Part shown: one piece after another, positions 36,431-44,702 of the stretch | Position numbering within the stretch: position 1 is the first letter of the stretch | Layout: each line of letters begins with the position of its first letter | DNA from: Flavobacterium sp. | GTDB lineage: Bacteria; Bacteroidota; Bacteroidia; Flavobacteriales; Flavobacteriaceae | NCBI RefSeq assembly: GCF_030146175.1 | Contig: NZ_JASLCE010000050.1 | Coordinates: forward strand, 1-64,000 | Direction of reading: 5' to 3' | Length of the DNA stretch: 64,000 bases | Notes under the pieces: model-generated | Told to the model about the DNA's origin: nothing | The model's input: the letters and a program-made list of their open reading frames with translations, nothing else | Databases searched by the model: none | Translations under genes and position numbers: made by a program

Positions 36431-36988
36431 TTATCTTCCGAAAAGTTTTCCAAAAATCCCGCCAATTCCGCCTTTTTTAGATACGGCTGCCATGGCATCG
36501 CTCATGTCTACTTTTCCGTCGTTGTTCTGATCCAGACCAAATTGACCGCCATATTTGGAAATCGCATCCATAAGTCCGGAGCTACCGTTTCCACCGGAAA
36601 TAGCACTCACAATGTCGGAAATATCAAAGCCTTTTTGGTTCGGGTCTTTTGCTTTGTTGATCAACGATCCTAGTACATTTGGAATCAAACTGCCGGCCAC
36701 ACCCGATGCGGTTTCCGTGCTTAATCCGAATTTTTGTCCCAGATCACCGGTGAGTTGCTTGGATAATTGTTGTACGACCGGATTGGAACCCGATACGGCA
36801 TTATTACCCTGAAACAGCCCGGCCAATTGCTCCATATTTCCTTCAGAAGCTATTTTTTGAAGCCCGGTAAAGATGGAACTTCCGGCTTGTTGCATAACGT
36901 CCTGGTTTAATTCGTTCGGGATGGCCTCGTTTTTAACAATGGCATCACCGCTGTATTGCTGCACTAATTGCGTTAATTGTTCGAGCAT
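36431..36988 (-). CDS. DUF937 family protein
   Basis: A 185-residue protein starting MLEQLTQLVQQYSGDAI. The middle (about 45-110) repeats SGSNPVVQQLSKQL and LIPNVLGSLINKAKDPN, as in DUF937. The C-terminus has DQNNDGKVDMSDAM, an EF-hand-like calcium loop, and a Gly-rich end (GGIGGIFGKLFGR). No export signal is seen. The open frame extends to 37033, but a TAnnTTTG element at 37013-37020 sits inside that extension, so I use the ATG at 36988. Function unknown; amyloid- or coat-like roles are only speculation. Confidence 0.72.
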   Translation of the reverse strand: MLEQLTQLVQQYSGDAIVKNEAIPNELNQDVMQQAGSSIFTGLQKIASEGNMEQLAGLFQGNNAVSGSNPVVQQLSKQLTGDLGQKFGLSTETASGVAGSLIPNVLGSLINKAKDPNQKGFDISDIVSAISGGNGSSGLMDAISKYGGQFGLDQNNDGKVDMSDAMAAVSKKGGIGGIFGKLFGR

Positions 36989-37012
36989 AGCGTTTGATTT
37001 AGAGTTGCTTAT

Positions 37013-37020
37013 CAAATGTA
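37013..37020 (-). promoter_or_regulatory. -7 promoter element for the DUF937 gene
   Basis: TACATTTG on the minus strand, 24 bases before the ATG at 36988. Confidence 0.42.
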
Positions 37021-37042
37021 CGCAAAAAAACAATTGCTCGTA

Positions 37043-38002
37043 TTAAGCATCATTTTTTAATAAACTGATAATCTGTTCGGCCAGTTCGATTCCGATGCGC
37101 TCCTGTGCTTCCAGTGTGGCTGCTCCAATATGCGGCGTTAGTGAAATCTTCGGATTCATCAATACCTGAATAGCCGGTGTGGGTTCTTCTTCAAAAACAT
37201 CAAGTCCTGCAAAGAGTACTTTTTCGTCTTCCAAAGCATCAATCAGTGCCACTTCGTCGATCACACCGCCACGGGCGCAATTGATAATGCCGACATCCTG
37301 TTTCATCAGATCAAATTCGGCTTTCCCGATAATGTAACCGTCCTGAGCCGGAACGTGTAAACTGATAAAATCCGAATGACGTAAAACATCTTCCATCGGT
37401 TCCGTTTCGATATCGACATTGATAAACTGACCATTGTAGAAATCGACTTTAATGGTCGCTTCTTCCACATAGGTATCGGTTGCGATTACTTTCATTCCCA
37501 ATCCCAAGGCCATTCGGGCCACTTCACGTCCAATACGTCCGAAACCGATAATTCCGATCGTTTTACCGCGTAATTCGATTCCGTTGGCATAGGCTTTTTT
37601 CAGGCTGTTAAACTGCGTATCGCCATCCAAAGGCATATTCCGATTGGCATCGTGTAAAAACCGTGCTCCGGAAAACAGGTGGGCAAAAACAAGTTCGGCC
37701 ACCGATTCGGAAGAGGCGGCTGGTGTATTGATCACATGTAATCCTTTTTCACGGGCATAGGCCACGTCGATATTATCCATCCCAACACCGCCACGACCAA
37801 TCACTTTTAAGGTCGGACAACTGTCGATGATGTCTTTTCGTATTTTAGTGGCACTGCGCACTAATACTACGTCGATTTGATGTTTGTTGATATAATTGGC
37901 AACCTGTTCCTGGGCTACTTTGGTAGTGATTACTTCAAAACCGCCTGCTTCCAAAGCTTTGATACCGCTTTGAGACAGACCGTCGTTCGCTAATACTTTC
38001 AT
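37043..38002 (-). CDS. serA: D-3-phosphoglycerate dehydrogenase, short form without ACT domain
   Basis: A 319-residue D-isomer 2-hydroxyacid dehydrogenase starting MKVLANDG. VGMDNIDVA, the NAD loop GFGRIGREVA, catalytic Arg in INCARGGVIDE, the Glu in AGLDVFEEEP and the His in LTPHIGAAT are present. The ACT regulatory domain of long SerA is absent. It oxidises 3-phosphoglycerate at the start of serine synthesis. The frame is open to 38032, but that would overlap serC, so I take 38002, 22 bases after the serC stop. serC immediately upstream supports the role. Confidence 0.85.
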   Translation of the reverse strand: MKVLANDGLSQSGIKALEAGGFEVITTKVAQEQVANYINKHQIDVVLVRSATKIRKDIIDSCPTLKVIGRGGVGMDNIDVAYAREKGLHVINTPAASSESVAELVFAHLFSGARFLHDANRNMPLDGDTQFNSLKKAYANGIELRGKTIGIIGFGRIGREVARMALGLGMKVIATDTYVEEATIKVDFYNGQFINVDIETEPMEDVLRHSDFISLHVPAQDGYIIGKAEFDLMKQDVGIINCARGGVIDEVALIDALEDEKVLFAGLDVFEEEPTPAIQVLMNPKISLTPHIGAATLEAQERIGIELAEQIISLLKNDA

Positions 38003-38024
38003 ATGTTGGGTGTCATTAAATTCG

Positions 38025-39095
38025 TTAGGCAATTCGTTCTAATTCTTTCATGGCGTCGACTAAAACCTGTACGCTTTCCAATGGTAAAGCATTGTACATC
38101 GATGCGCGGTAACCACCCACGGAACGGTGCCCGTTGAGTCCGGATACGCCGGCATTTTTCCATAAATTGTCGAAAAGGGCTGTATGGGCTTCGTTTTCGA
38201 GTAAAAAAGTCGCATTCATTTTCGAACGATCCTCTGTCGCAGCCGTTCCTTTAAACAACGGATTACGATCGATTTCGTTATATAACAATGCGGCTTTGGC
38301 TTCGTTTACTTTTTCGATAGCCGGAATTCCGCCCAGATTTTGCAACCATTTTAGCGTTAGCAAAGAGGTGTAAACCGCAAAAACAGGCGGTGTGTTGTAC
38401 ATACTCTCTTTGTCGATATGTTGCTGGTAGTTTAGGATATTGGGAATGGTTCGCCCGGTTTTATTTAGCAAACCTTCTTTGATCACGACTAAGGTTGTTC
38501 CGGCAGGCCCCATGTTTTTTTGCGCTCCGGCATAAATCAGATCAAATTTTGAAAAATCCAGCGTACGGGAAAAGATATCGGAACTCATATCGCAAACCAG
38601 TGGGACATTCGTTTCCGGAAACTGACTCATTTGCGTACCGTATATCGTATTGTTGCTCGTACAGTGAAAATAATCGGCATCGCCCGGAATTTCGAATGTT
38701 TTCGGAATATGCGTATAATTCTCCGGTTTGGAGGAAGCGATTACCAGCGTATCGCCAAAAGCCTTAGCTTCTTTAATGGCGCCGCTCGCCCAGGTTCCGG
38801 TGTCGAGATAGGCCGCTTTGCCGTTTACTCTCATCAGATTATACGGAATGCGTAGGAATTCCATACTGGCGCCACCTTGTAAAAATACGGCGTGATAGCC
38901 TTTTCCGCTAAGTCCTAAAAGATCGAGTGCCAACGCACGGGCTTCTTCCATTACGGCGACAAATTCTTTGCTGCGATGTGAAATTTCTAATATGGATAAA
39001 CCGGTACCGTTAAAATCTAAAACGGCTTCGGAGGCTTTTTGAAATACTTCTTGTGGTAAAATGCAGGGACCTGCACTGAAATTGTGTTTTTTCAT
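38025..39095 (-). CDS. serC: phosphoserine aminotransferase
   Basis: A 356-residue class V aminotransferase of normal length. HNFSAGPCILPQEV (4-17), GGASMEF (74-80), the Asp in CDMSSDIFSR and the PLP lysine Lys193 in YAGAQKNMGPAG are present, and RSVGGYRASMYNAL closes the fold. It makes O-phosphoserine from 3-phosphohydroxypyruvate and glutamate. It follows the HAD gene (8 bases) and precedes serA (22 bases), so three genes form one minus-strand operon. Confidence 0.93.
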   Translation of the reverse strand: MKKHNFSAGPCILPQEVFQKASEAVLDFNGTGLSILEISHRSKEFVAVMEEARALALDLLGLSGKGYHAVFLQGGASMEFLRIPYNLMRVNGKAAYLDTGTWASGAIKEAKAFGDTLVIASSKPENYTHIPKTFEIPGDADYFHCTSNNTIYGTQMSQFPETNVPLVCDMSSDIFSRTLDFSKFDLIYAGAQKNMGPAGTTLVVIKEGLLNKTGRTIPNILNYQQHIDKESMYNTPPVFAVYTSLLTLKWLQNLGGIPAIEKVNEAKAALLYNEIDRNPLFKGTAATEDRSKMNATFLLENEAHTALFDNLWKNAGVSGLNGHRSVGGYRASMYNALPLESVQVLVDAMKELERIA

Positions 39096-39103
39096 TTGTA
39101 GTA

Positions 39104-39505
39104 TTAATCTTTGAAAACCTGAATTACAACCTCTTTTTCCACAAGATCGGTAAACTTACCGTTGTAGCGGGTTGCTTTAACTAAATGATTGTCGATCCAG
39201 TGGTAGTTGCCGCCACGCGGTTTACCCATCAGGATACTGTGATACCGGAAGCCGTGTTGCTGGAGCCATTGTTCGGTAACCTCACGGTGTGCTTCGGTTC
39301 GCGAGGTAAAAAAGCAAATTATATGACCTTCGTCATACCATTTGTTGATGGTTTCCAGCGCATCGGGAAAAGGAAGGCAAGTGGCCATTCGTTCCGGTTC
39401 CTCGTTTGGAATATCGTCGGTAATCGTACCGTCGATATCAATGAGGTAGTTTTTAATCCCGTCTTTTAAAACAGGACTAACATTGTCTTTGTGTTCTAGT
39501 TGCAT
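39104..39505 (-). CDS. small HAD-superfamily protein in the serine operon
   Basis: A 133-residue protein. Motif I LIDIDGTITDD gives nucleophile Asp23 and general acid Asp25. Motif II is the Thr/Ser in FFTSRT (66-71), Lys95 in GKPRGG is motif III, and a WIDNHLVK Asp106 stands for motif IV. It is a capless, minimal HAD like the BcbF/capsule-type phosphatases often mis-annotated as phosphoheptose isomerase in this group. Position upstream of serC-serA makes phosphoserine phosphatase a tempting role, but a capless HAD would be unusual for SerB. Substrate unproven. Confidence 0.7.
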   Translation of the reverse strand: MQLEHKDNVSPVLKDGIKNYLIDIDGTITDDIPNEEPERMATCLPFPDALETINKWYDEGHIICFFTSRTEAHREVTEQWLQQHGFRYHSILMGKPRGGNYHWIDNHLVKATRYNGKFTDLVEKEVVIQVFKD

Positions 39506-39572
39506 TGAAGTGTGTTTAGGAGCGTAAATTTCCTAAAAAAAATGCTCTTAATCACAAAAACATTGCTAAAAG

Positions 39573-40631
39573 TTAGATCTTTATCAGAAAATCGATAGTG
39601 TCTACGTTATCGGCATAGTCCCAAAGCTTTGGTTTCTGGGTCTGACCGAAAGAAATACTGTCGGAAATGATACCGTTTGAAACGATACATTGCAACTGGT
39701 CTTTATCCGCTTCCAGTCGGGATTTCAGGTTTTCGGCCGAATCGTAATATTCATAAAAAACAGATGAAATAGGCGAGGCGTAGCTGCTATCTTCCTTCAG
39801 TGTCAGAAACTCGTTGTCGAGCAGTTCAAACCGACTCATCAGGAATACCGCTTTGTTATAATCGTAGTTATTGGCGTATTTTTCGTAGTGGATGATGTCG
39901 CCGTATTCGAACATGGCTTCAAAAAACAATTTAAAATCATATTCTTTTGGCAGAAATAGTTTTGAGACGTTACGACATCCCAAACCAAAATAACGGAAAA
40001 TATCTTCACCAAGGTTGATCAGGTCTTCTTTGGTTTCGTTTCCGTTTAGTACGGCTACGGAATTTCTGTTTTTACGGATGATATTCGGTTTGTCTTTAAA
40101 ATAATATTCGAAATAGCGTGCGGTATTATTGCTTCCGGTAGCGATTACAGCGTCGAAATGCTCCAGTTTGCCTTCGGTAAAGGTGATATAGGCTTCCAGT
40201 TTCGGATTAACGGCAATCAGGTATTGCGCCAGAAACGGTAATAATTTCTGATCGTTGGATGACATTTTTACCAATACTTTATGACCGGATAGTACTACCG
40301 ATAAAAAATCGTGAAAGCCAACCAACGGAATATTTCCGGCCAGAATTAATCCTACGGTTTTGGGTTGGTTATCCGGAAAGTTATATCGGGACAACCACTG
40401 ATCCATATTGGTTTCGGTTAGTGCTTCGGCCCAGGATTGTACCGCAAAATAAACCTGTTCAGGTGTAAACCATCCGTTATGGGATTGCGACAGATTGATC
40501 AAGTCGATAAAAGCGTCATAAAAACGATCGTTGTGTTTTACCGCCGGGTTGGGCGTGTTGCCGTTTGCGGTGAATTGGCTTAAAAAGGTGCCTAATTCAA
40601 TAAAACTTGCTTTTTTATCGCTTTGTGTCAT
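39573..40631 (-). CDS. acyl-CoA reductase, LuxC-like
   Basis: A 352-residue aldehyde-dehydrogenase-fold protein. The NAD(P)-binding region has VGLILAGNIPLVGFHDFLSVVLSG (about 90-113) and VLVKMSSNDQKLLPFL. An IATGSNNTARYFEYYF segment and FGLGCRNVSKLFLP follow, with the presumed nucleophile Cys in GLGCRNVS. LuxC-type enzymes reduce acyl-CoA or acyl-enzyme to aldehyde. I see no partner acyl transferase or synthetase nearby. It is divergent from the ferredoxin gene, sharing a 60-base promoter region; an electron link is possible but unproven. Confidence 0.75.
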   Translation of the reverse strand: MTQSDKKASFIELGTFLSQFTANGNTPNPAVKHNDRFYDAFIDLINLSQSHNGWFTPEQVYFAVQSWAEALTETNMDQWLSRYNFPDNQPKTVGLILAGNIPLVGFHDFLSVVLSGHKVLVKMSSNDQKLLPFLAQYLIAVNPKLEAYITFTEGKLEHFDAVIATGSNNTARYFEYYFKDKPNIIRKNRNSVAVLNGNETKEDLINLGEDIFRYFGLGCRNVSKLFLPKEYDFKLFFEAMFEYGDIIHYEKYANNYDYNKAVFLMSRFELLDNEFLTLKEDSSYASPISSVFYEYYDSAENLKSRLEADKDQLQCIVSNGIISDSISFGQTQKPKLWDYADNVDTIDFLIKI

Positions 40632-40638
40632 GTCTGAT

Positions 40639-40669
40639 TTGTTTATGAATGGTTTTGATTGTAATTTTG
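40639..40669 (+). promoter_or_regulatory. promoter of the ferredoxin gene
   Basis: TTG at 40639-40641, a 20-base spacer and TAATTTTG at 40662-40669, a good match to TTG-N17-23-TAnnTTTG. It lies 22 bases before the ATG. Confidence 0.7.
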
Positions 40670-40671
40670 TG

Positions 40672-40698
40672 CAAAAATAATAAAATTAGCTATGGCAA
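40672..40698 (-). promoter_or_regulatory. promoter of the acyl-CoA reductase gene
   Basis: On the minus strand, TTG (complement of 40696-40698), a 16-base spacer and TATTTTTG (complement of 40672-40679). The -33 lies just inside the ferredoxin coding start, so the two promoters overlap and may compete. Confidence 0.5.
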
Positions 40699-41042
40699 TC
40701 ATTATAACAGACGAATGTATCAATTGCGGGGCTTGCGAACCGGAATGCCCCAATACTGCAATCTATGAAGGAGCCGACGATTGGCGCTATAAAGACGGTA
40801 CAAAACTAACCGGAAAGATTGTACTTCCGGACGGAACGGAAATGGATGCGGAAGCAGCTCAGACACCGATTTCAGATGATATTTATTATATCGTTCCCGG
40901 GAAATGTACCGAATGTAAAGGGTTTCACGAAGAACCACAATGTGCGGCCGTTTGCCCGGTTGACTGTTGTGTTCCGGACGATAATCATGTGGAAAGCGAA
41001 GAGTTGCTTTTACAGCGACAGTCGTTTTTACATAACGAATAA
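40692..41042 (+). CDS. Alvin-type 2[4Fe-4S] ferredoxin
   Basis: A 116-residue protein. Cluster 1 ligands Cys9, Cys12, Cys15 and Cys19 form CxxCxxCxxxCP. The second set Cys72, Cys75, Cys84 and Cys88 has eight residues between the second and third Cys, the hallmark of Allochromatium vinosum-type ferredoxins with very low potentials. A 50-residue insertion separates the two motifs, and an acidic tail follows. It carries electrons for unknown acceptors. It has its own promoter and ends in a bidirectional terminator. Confidence 0.92.
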   Translation: MAIIITDECINCGACEPECPNTAIYEGADDWRYKDGTKLTGKIVLPDGTEMDAEAAQTPISDDIYYIVPGKCTECKGFHEEPQCAAVCPVDCCVPDDNHVESEELLLQRQSFLHNE

Positions 41043-41048
41043 AAATAC

Positions 41049-41083
41049 AAAACCCTCTGAATATTCAGAGGGTTTTGCTTTTT
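41049..41083. terminator. bidirectional terminator between convergent genes
   Basis: A perfect 14-bp palindrome AAAACCCTCTGAAT / ATTCAGAGGGTTTT (41049-41076), with T-rich sequence on both sides. Confidence 0.88.
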
Positions 41084-41092
41084 TTGAGAGTA

Positions 41093-41635
41093 TTAATTCC
41101 GAATGATTTCGGCTTTTTCAATAATCATAGTGTCTGTTTTCGGATCGTAGGTTTCCATGATCAGGTTTCCGTTCCCATCAAAATATCCGGATGAAATTTT
41201 ATTTTTAGCTTTCATGATATAGTGGTTGGTCAAAGAGGTTTCGCGTAAAATACCCAATTGTTTTTTAGTATCGGGATTCATGATAACATAGCCTACTTTA
41301 TCCAGCATAACCTGATAACGCTGACCGTTATAGTTATAATATGCCGAACGGTCTACATCTACATAACGGGTTACCCCGTCTACAGTAACCTGAACTTTAG
41401 ACATCACCTGAGTTGGTCCCAGTTTCATTTCTTTGTTTAACGATTTGGAATTGGCATCTTTTAATTCAACGTCCTGAACTTTATCCAGCTCTTCCGTTTT
41501 TACAATTTTGCGCTCTCCGTCGGAATCTTTAACAGTACGAACCGTTGTTTTTACTTCCGATTGTACATTGGTATTCTGAGCGTATAGGCACGCAGAGAAT
41601 GCTAGTAATATCAAACTTAAAATCGATTTTTTCAT
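41093..41635 (-). CDS. secreted protein of unknown function
   Basis: A 180-residue protein. With the ATG at 41635 the signal peptide is MKKSILSLILLAFSACLYAQ, and a later cleavage at YAQ is plausible. The mature part is strand-rich, with VKTTVRTVKDSDGERKIVKT near the start and YNYNGQRYQVMLDKVGYVIMN near the centre. I recognise no domain. The open frame runs upstream to 41668, but a TATATTTG element at 41666-41673 overlaps that start, so the shorter start is right. Confidence 0.72.
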   Translation of the reverse strand: MKKSILSLILLAFSACLYAQNTNVQSEVKTTVRTVKDSDGERKIVKTEELDKVQDVELKDANSKSLNKEMKLGPTQVMSKVQVTVDGVTRYVDVDRSAYYNYNGQRYQVMLDKVGYVIMNPDTKKQLGILRETSLTNHYIMKAKNKISSGYFDGNGNLIMETYDPKTDTMIIEKAEIIRN

Positions 41636-41665
41636 ATTATTTTTTATTTTAAGGTTACTATTTAA

Positions 41666-41700
41666 CAAATATAAGCTATTGCGACATAAAAATTAAACAA
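41666..41700 (-). promoter_or_regulatory. promoter of the 41.1 kb secreted protein
   Basis: On the minus strand TATATTTG (complement of 41666-41673) with TTG at the complement of 41698-41700, spacer 24, slightly long. It lies 30 bases before the ATG. Confidence 0.5.
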
Positions 41701-41763
41701 ATTGTATTAAAATTTTTATAAAAATCTAAAAATTAGATGATCAAATGTTCAAAAGGAAATAGG

Positions 41764-41793
41764 TTGACTTTTAGGTAATAATCAATATATTTG
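41764..41793 (+). promoter_or_regulatory. promoter of ychF
   Basis: TTG at 41764-41766, a 19-base spacer and TATATTTG at 41786-41793: a near-ideal Flavobacterium promoter, 22 bases before the ATG. Confidence 0.75.
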
Positions 41794-41815
41794 CAGACTT
41801 TTTAAAACGCACATT

Positions 41816-42910
41816 ATGAAAGCCGGAATTGTAGGATTACCAAATGTAGGAAAATCAACCTTGTTCAATTGTTTGTCAAATGCCAAAGCGCAAAGTGCTA
41901 ACTTTCCGTTTTGTACAATCGAACCTAATATCGGAGTGGTAAACGTACCGGATCCGCGATTGGAAAAACTGGAAGAACTGGTACAACCGGAGCGCGTACA
42001 GCCGGCCACTGTAGATATCGTAGACATCGCTGGTCTGGTAAAAGGAGCGAGTAAAGGAGAAGGATTGGGGAACCAGTTCTTAGGAAATATCCGCGAGTGT
42101 AATGCGATTATTCACGTATTGCGTTGTTTTGATAATGATAACATTGTTCACGTAGACGGAAGTGTAAACCCGATCCGCGATAAAGAGACGATCGATATCG
42201 AATTACAGTTAAAAGATCTTGAAACCGTTGAAAAAAGACTTGAAAAAGTAAAAAAAGCGGCTAAAACAGGAAATAAAGAAGCACAGGTGGAAGAAGGATT
42301 GCTAAACCGCATCCGCGAAGCTTTATTGGCGGCGAAATCAGCGCGTACCGTAGTACCGCAAACAAACGACGAAGAGGTTTTGATGGAAGGTTTTCAATTG
42401 ATCACGGCCAAACCGGTATTGTATGTTTGTAATGTTGACGAAGGTGCTGCAGCAACCGGAAATGCCTATGTGGATCAGGTTCGCGAATTGGTAAAAGACG
42501 AAAACGCTGAGGTAATCGTTTTGGCGGTTGGAACCGAAGCCGATATTACCGAGTTGGAGACGTATGAAGAGCGTAAAATGTTTTTGGAAGATTTAGGATT
42601 AAAAGAACCGGGATCGTCTGTACTAATCCGTGCGGCTTATAAATTATTAAACCAACAGACGTATTTTACGGCGGGTGTAAAAGAAGTACGTGCGTGGACG
42701 ATCAATATCGGAGATACGGCGCCAAAAGCAGCTGGTGTGATCCATACGGATTTCGAAAAAGGGTTTATCCGTGCCGAAGTAATCGCGTATGACGATTATG
42801 TAAATTTCGGATCGGAAGCCAAAGTAAAAGAAGCCGGAAAATTACGCGTTGAAGGAAAAGAATATATTGTAAAAGACGGTGATGTAATGCACTTCCGTTT
42901 TAACGTATAA
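41816..42910 (+). CDS. ychF: redox-regulated ATPase YchF
   Basis: A 364-residue OBG-family P-loop protein of normal length. G1 GLPNVGKSTLF (6-16), the G3 DIAGLVKGASKGEG and a G4-like NVDEG motif are present, with the helical hairpin in the middle and a TGS domain at the C-terminus (YTFTAGV-like, ending KDGDVMHFRFNV). It binds ATP in preference to GTP and associates with the ribosome in the oxidative stress response. It is monocistronic, with its own promoter and terminator. Confidence 0.95.
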   Translation: MKAGIVGLPNVGKSTLFNCLSNAKAQSANFPFCTIEPNIGVVNVPDPRLEKLEELVQPERVQPATVDIVDIAGLVKGASKGEGLGNQFLGNIRECNAIIHVLRCFDNDNIVHVDGSVNPIRDKETIDIELQLKDLETVEKRLEKVKKAAKTGNKEAQVEEGLLNRIREALLAAKSARTVVPQTNDEEVLMEGFQLITAKPVLYVCNVDEGAAATGNAYVDQVRELVKDENAEVIVLAVGTEADITELETYEERKMFLEDLGLKEPGSSVLIRAAYKLLNQQTYFTAGVKEVRAWTINIGDTAPKAAGVIHTDFEKGFIRAEVIAYDDYVNFGSEAKVKEAGKLRVEGKEYIVKDGDVMHFRFNV

Positions 42911-42933
42911 GTTTTTATTCCGATATAATATAT

Positions 42934-42963
42934 AAGGTGCTGTTTTTATAGCACCTTTTTTTG
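42934..42963 (+). terminator. terminator after ychF
   Basis: AAGGTGCT (42934-42941) pairs with AGCACCTT (42950-42957), followed by Ts. Confidence 0.8.
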
Positions 42964-43018
42964 TGGACTTCTGGCATTATTGTTACTTTTAACTTCTATA
43001 TCAAAAAAACGACAACCT

Positions 43019-43546
43019 ATGAAAATAATTGCTTTCGGCGGGAGTAACAGCCATAGCTCCATTAATAAGAAATTAGCAACCTATGTCGCGCATTTATTCG
43101 AAAACGCCGATATCGAGGTTCTGGATTTAAACGATTATGCTTTACCGGTTTTCAGTGTCGACCTGGAAAAGGAAATCGGACATCCGAAGCAGGCTGTCGA
43201 TTTTTTGGAAAAAATAGGAAGTGCTCAGATTCTGGTCGTTTCGTTGGCCGAAAACAACGGGAATTATTCGGTTGCGTTTAAAAATATTTTCGACTGGTGT
43301 TCACGCAAACACAAAGATGTTTTTCAGGATAAACCATTATTATTGATGGCGACATCGCCCGGCGGACGAGGTGGTGCCAGTGTTTTGGAAATTGCAAAAA
43401 ACAACCTGCCGCGATACGGTGCCAACATCATAGCCACTTTTTCATTACCGAGTTTTTATGAGAATTTTGATGTAGATAAAGATCAGATATCCAATCCGTT
43501 ATATGACAATCAGGTAAAGGATGTTGTAAAGGAATTCGCATTCTGA
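43019..43546 (+). CDS. NAD(P)H-dependent FMN reductase family flavoprotein
   Basis: A 175-residue flavodoxin-like protein. MKIIAFGGSNSHSSINKKLA gives the FMN phosphate loop (GGSNSHSS), SLAENNGNYSVAFKNIFDWCSR the re-face region and MATSPGGRGGASV the isoalloxazine loop. It matches NADPH-dependent FMN or quinone reductases. I use the ATG at 43019 because it starts the Rossmann strand; upstream codons in frame give only Leu-rich non-homologous sequence. The next gene follows after 51 bases. Confidence 0.85.
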   Translation: MKIIAFGGSNSHSSINKKLATYVAHLFENADIEVLDLNDYALPVFSVDLEKEIGHPKQAVDFLEKIGSAQILVVSLAENNGNYSVAFKNIFDWCSRKHKDVFQDKPLLLMATSPGGRGGASVLEIAKNNLPRYGANIIATFSLPSFYENFDVDKDQISNPLYDNQVKDVVKEFAF

Positions 43547-43597
43547 TAAAAGCGGCCTGTAATTTGAAGTGGTTTTTAAAACGTAATAGCGAACCGT

Positions 43598-44290
43598 ATG
43601 AAAATCGTTCAAAAAAGCCTTCGGATTGTATTCCGATTCCTGCTTGGAATCCTCGCTTTTGTAATCGTGTATGTTGTGGCGGTACTGCTGTTATCGCGGA
43701 TTTCCGTCAATTCGGATAGAACACATGATCAAGCCGAAATTCCGATTTATATTATGACGAATGGTGTCCATACGGATATCGTTGTTCCGGTTAAAAACGT
43801 CATTGTCGACTGGACGCGGGAGATTCGTTTCGAGCATACCCAAACGCAAGACAGTATTGCGAATTATATTGCCTTTGGATGGGGCGATAAAGGATTTTAT
43901 CTCGATACGCCCGAATGGTCGGATTTAAAAGCAAGCACGGCTTTTAAGGCTGTTTCCGGACTCGGGTCGTCGGCGATGCACACCACTTTTTACAGAAAAG
44001 TCAAGGAAGGAAACGACTGTCGGAAACTGCTGCTTTCGAAAGCGGAATACCAACAGTTAACCGCCTATATAGTCGGAAGTTTTAAGCGAAATTCCAACGG
44101 AAAATTACAATGGATAACAGGACATAGTTATGGTAAAAACGATGCTTTTTACGAAGCACAAGGCGCTTATAATCTGTTTTATACCTGTAATACCTGGGCG
44201 AATAACGCTTTAAAAGCCGGACAGCAAAAAGCCTGTTTATGGACGGTTTACGACAAAGGAATTTTTTACCATTACGAAAAAGAAAAATAA
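43598..44290 (+). CDS. TIGR02117/DUF2459 family membrane-anchored protein
   Basis: A 230-residue protein. One N-terminal helix (about 10-32) anchors a domain with IPIYIMTNGVHTDIVVPVKN (about 48-67), GWGDKGFYLDTPEWSDL and YNLFYTCNTWANNALKAG. The VHTDIVVPV, WGDKGFY and CNTWANNALK motifs define the TIGR02117 family. A Cys in TCNTW and a His in VHTD suggest a papain-like hydrolase, but this is inference. Its stop overlaps the next start (TAATG). Confidence 0.78.
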   Translation: MKIVQKSLRIVFRFLLGILAFVIVYVVAVLLLSRISVNSDRTHDQAEIPIYIMTNGVHTDIVVPVKNVIVDWTREIRFEHTQTQDSIANYIAFGWGDKGFYLDTPEWSDLKASTAFKAVSGLGSSAMHTTFYRKVKEGNDCRKLLLSKAEYQQLTAYIVGSFKRNSNGKLQWITGHSYGKNDAFYEAQGAYNLFYTCNTWANNALKAGQQKACLWTVYDKGIFYHYEKEK

Positions 44291-44595
44291 TGAAACTAAA
44301 GAAAAATACACTCTACCTGCTTTTGCTCTTTTTTGCCAGCTTTCTGGCCTATTTTATCGGAAAGGACTTTCAGTTCGATCCGCAGTTAAAAGTGATTTAT
44401 ACCGTGATGAAATACCTGGCGGCGGCCTTGTTGTTTGTGTCGGTTTTTGCCTCGGTGTCAACCACACGGGAAATGATTTCGACAACAGAATTAAAACCAA
44501 AAGCATTATGGATTATTCTGGCATTACTACCGATTTTATTTTGTATCGCCATTTTTATACTGTCACTAACGGTATATAAACTTCAGCTATTTTGA
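44290..44595 (+). CDS. small three-helix membrane protein
   Basis: A 101-residue protein beginning MKLKKNTLYLLLLFFASFLAY. Three hydrophobic helices lie at about 8-24, 41-58 and 76-97. It starts at the overlapping TAATG after the TIGR02117-type gene, so the two are coupled. A longer frame begins at 44239 but lies inside the upstream gene. No family recognised. The 107 bases before parE hold no gene. Confidence 0.65.
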   Translation: MKLKKNTLYLLLLFFASFLAYFIGKDFQFDPQLKVIYTVMKYLAAALLFVSVFASVSTTREMISTTELKPKALWIILALLPILFCIAIFILSLTVYKLQLF

Positions 44596-44702
44596 TGATC
44601 AGATAATCAAAAAGTTACCGAAATCGTTTGATAACTTTATCCGGGCGTACTTTCATTTTTTCGGTAGAAATGTTATATTAGCAGAAAATCCGAAATTTCT
44701 TT

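Noticed and set aside
39104..39505. Naming the small HAD gene serB
   Set aside because: It lacks a cap domain and other SerB motifs; operon position alone is not enough.
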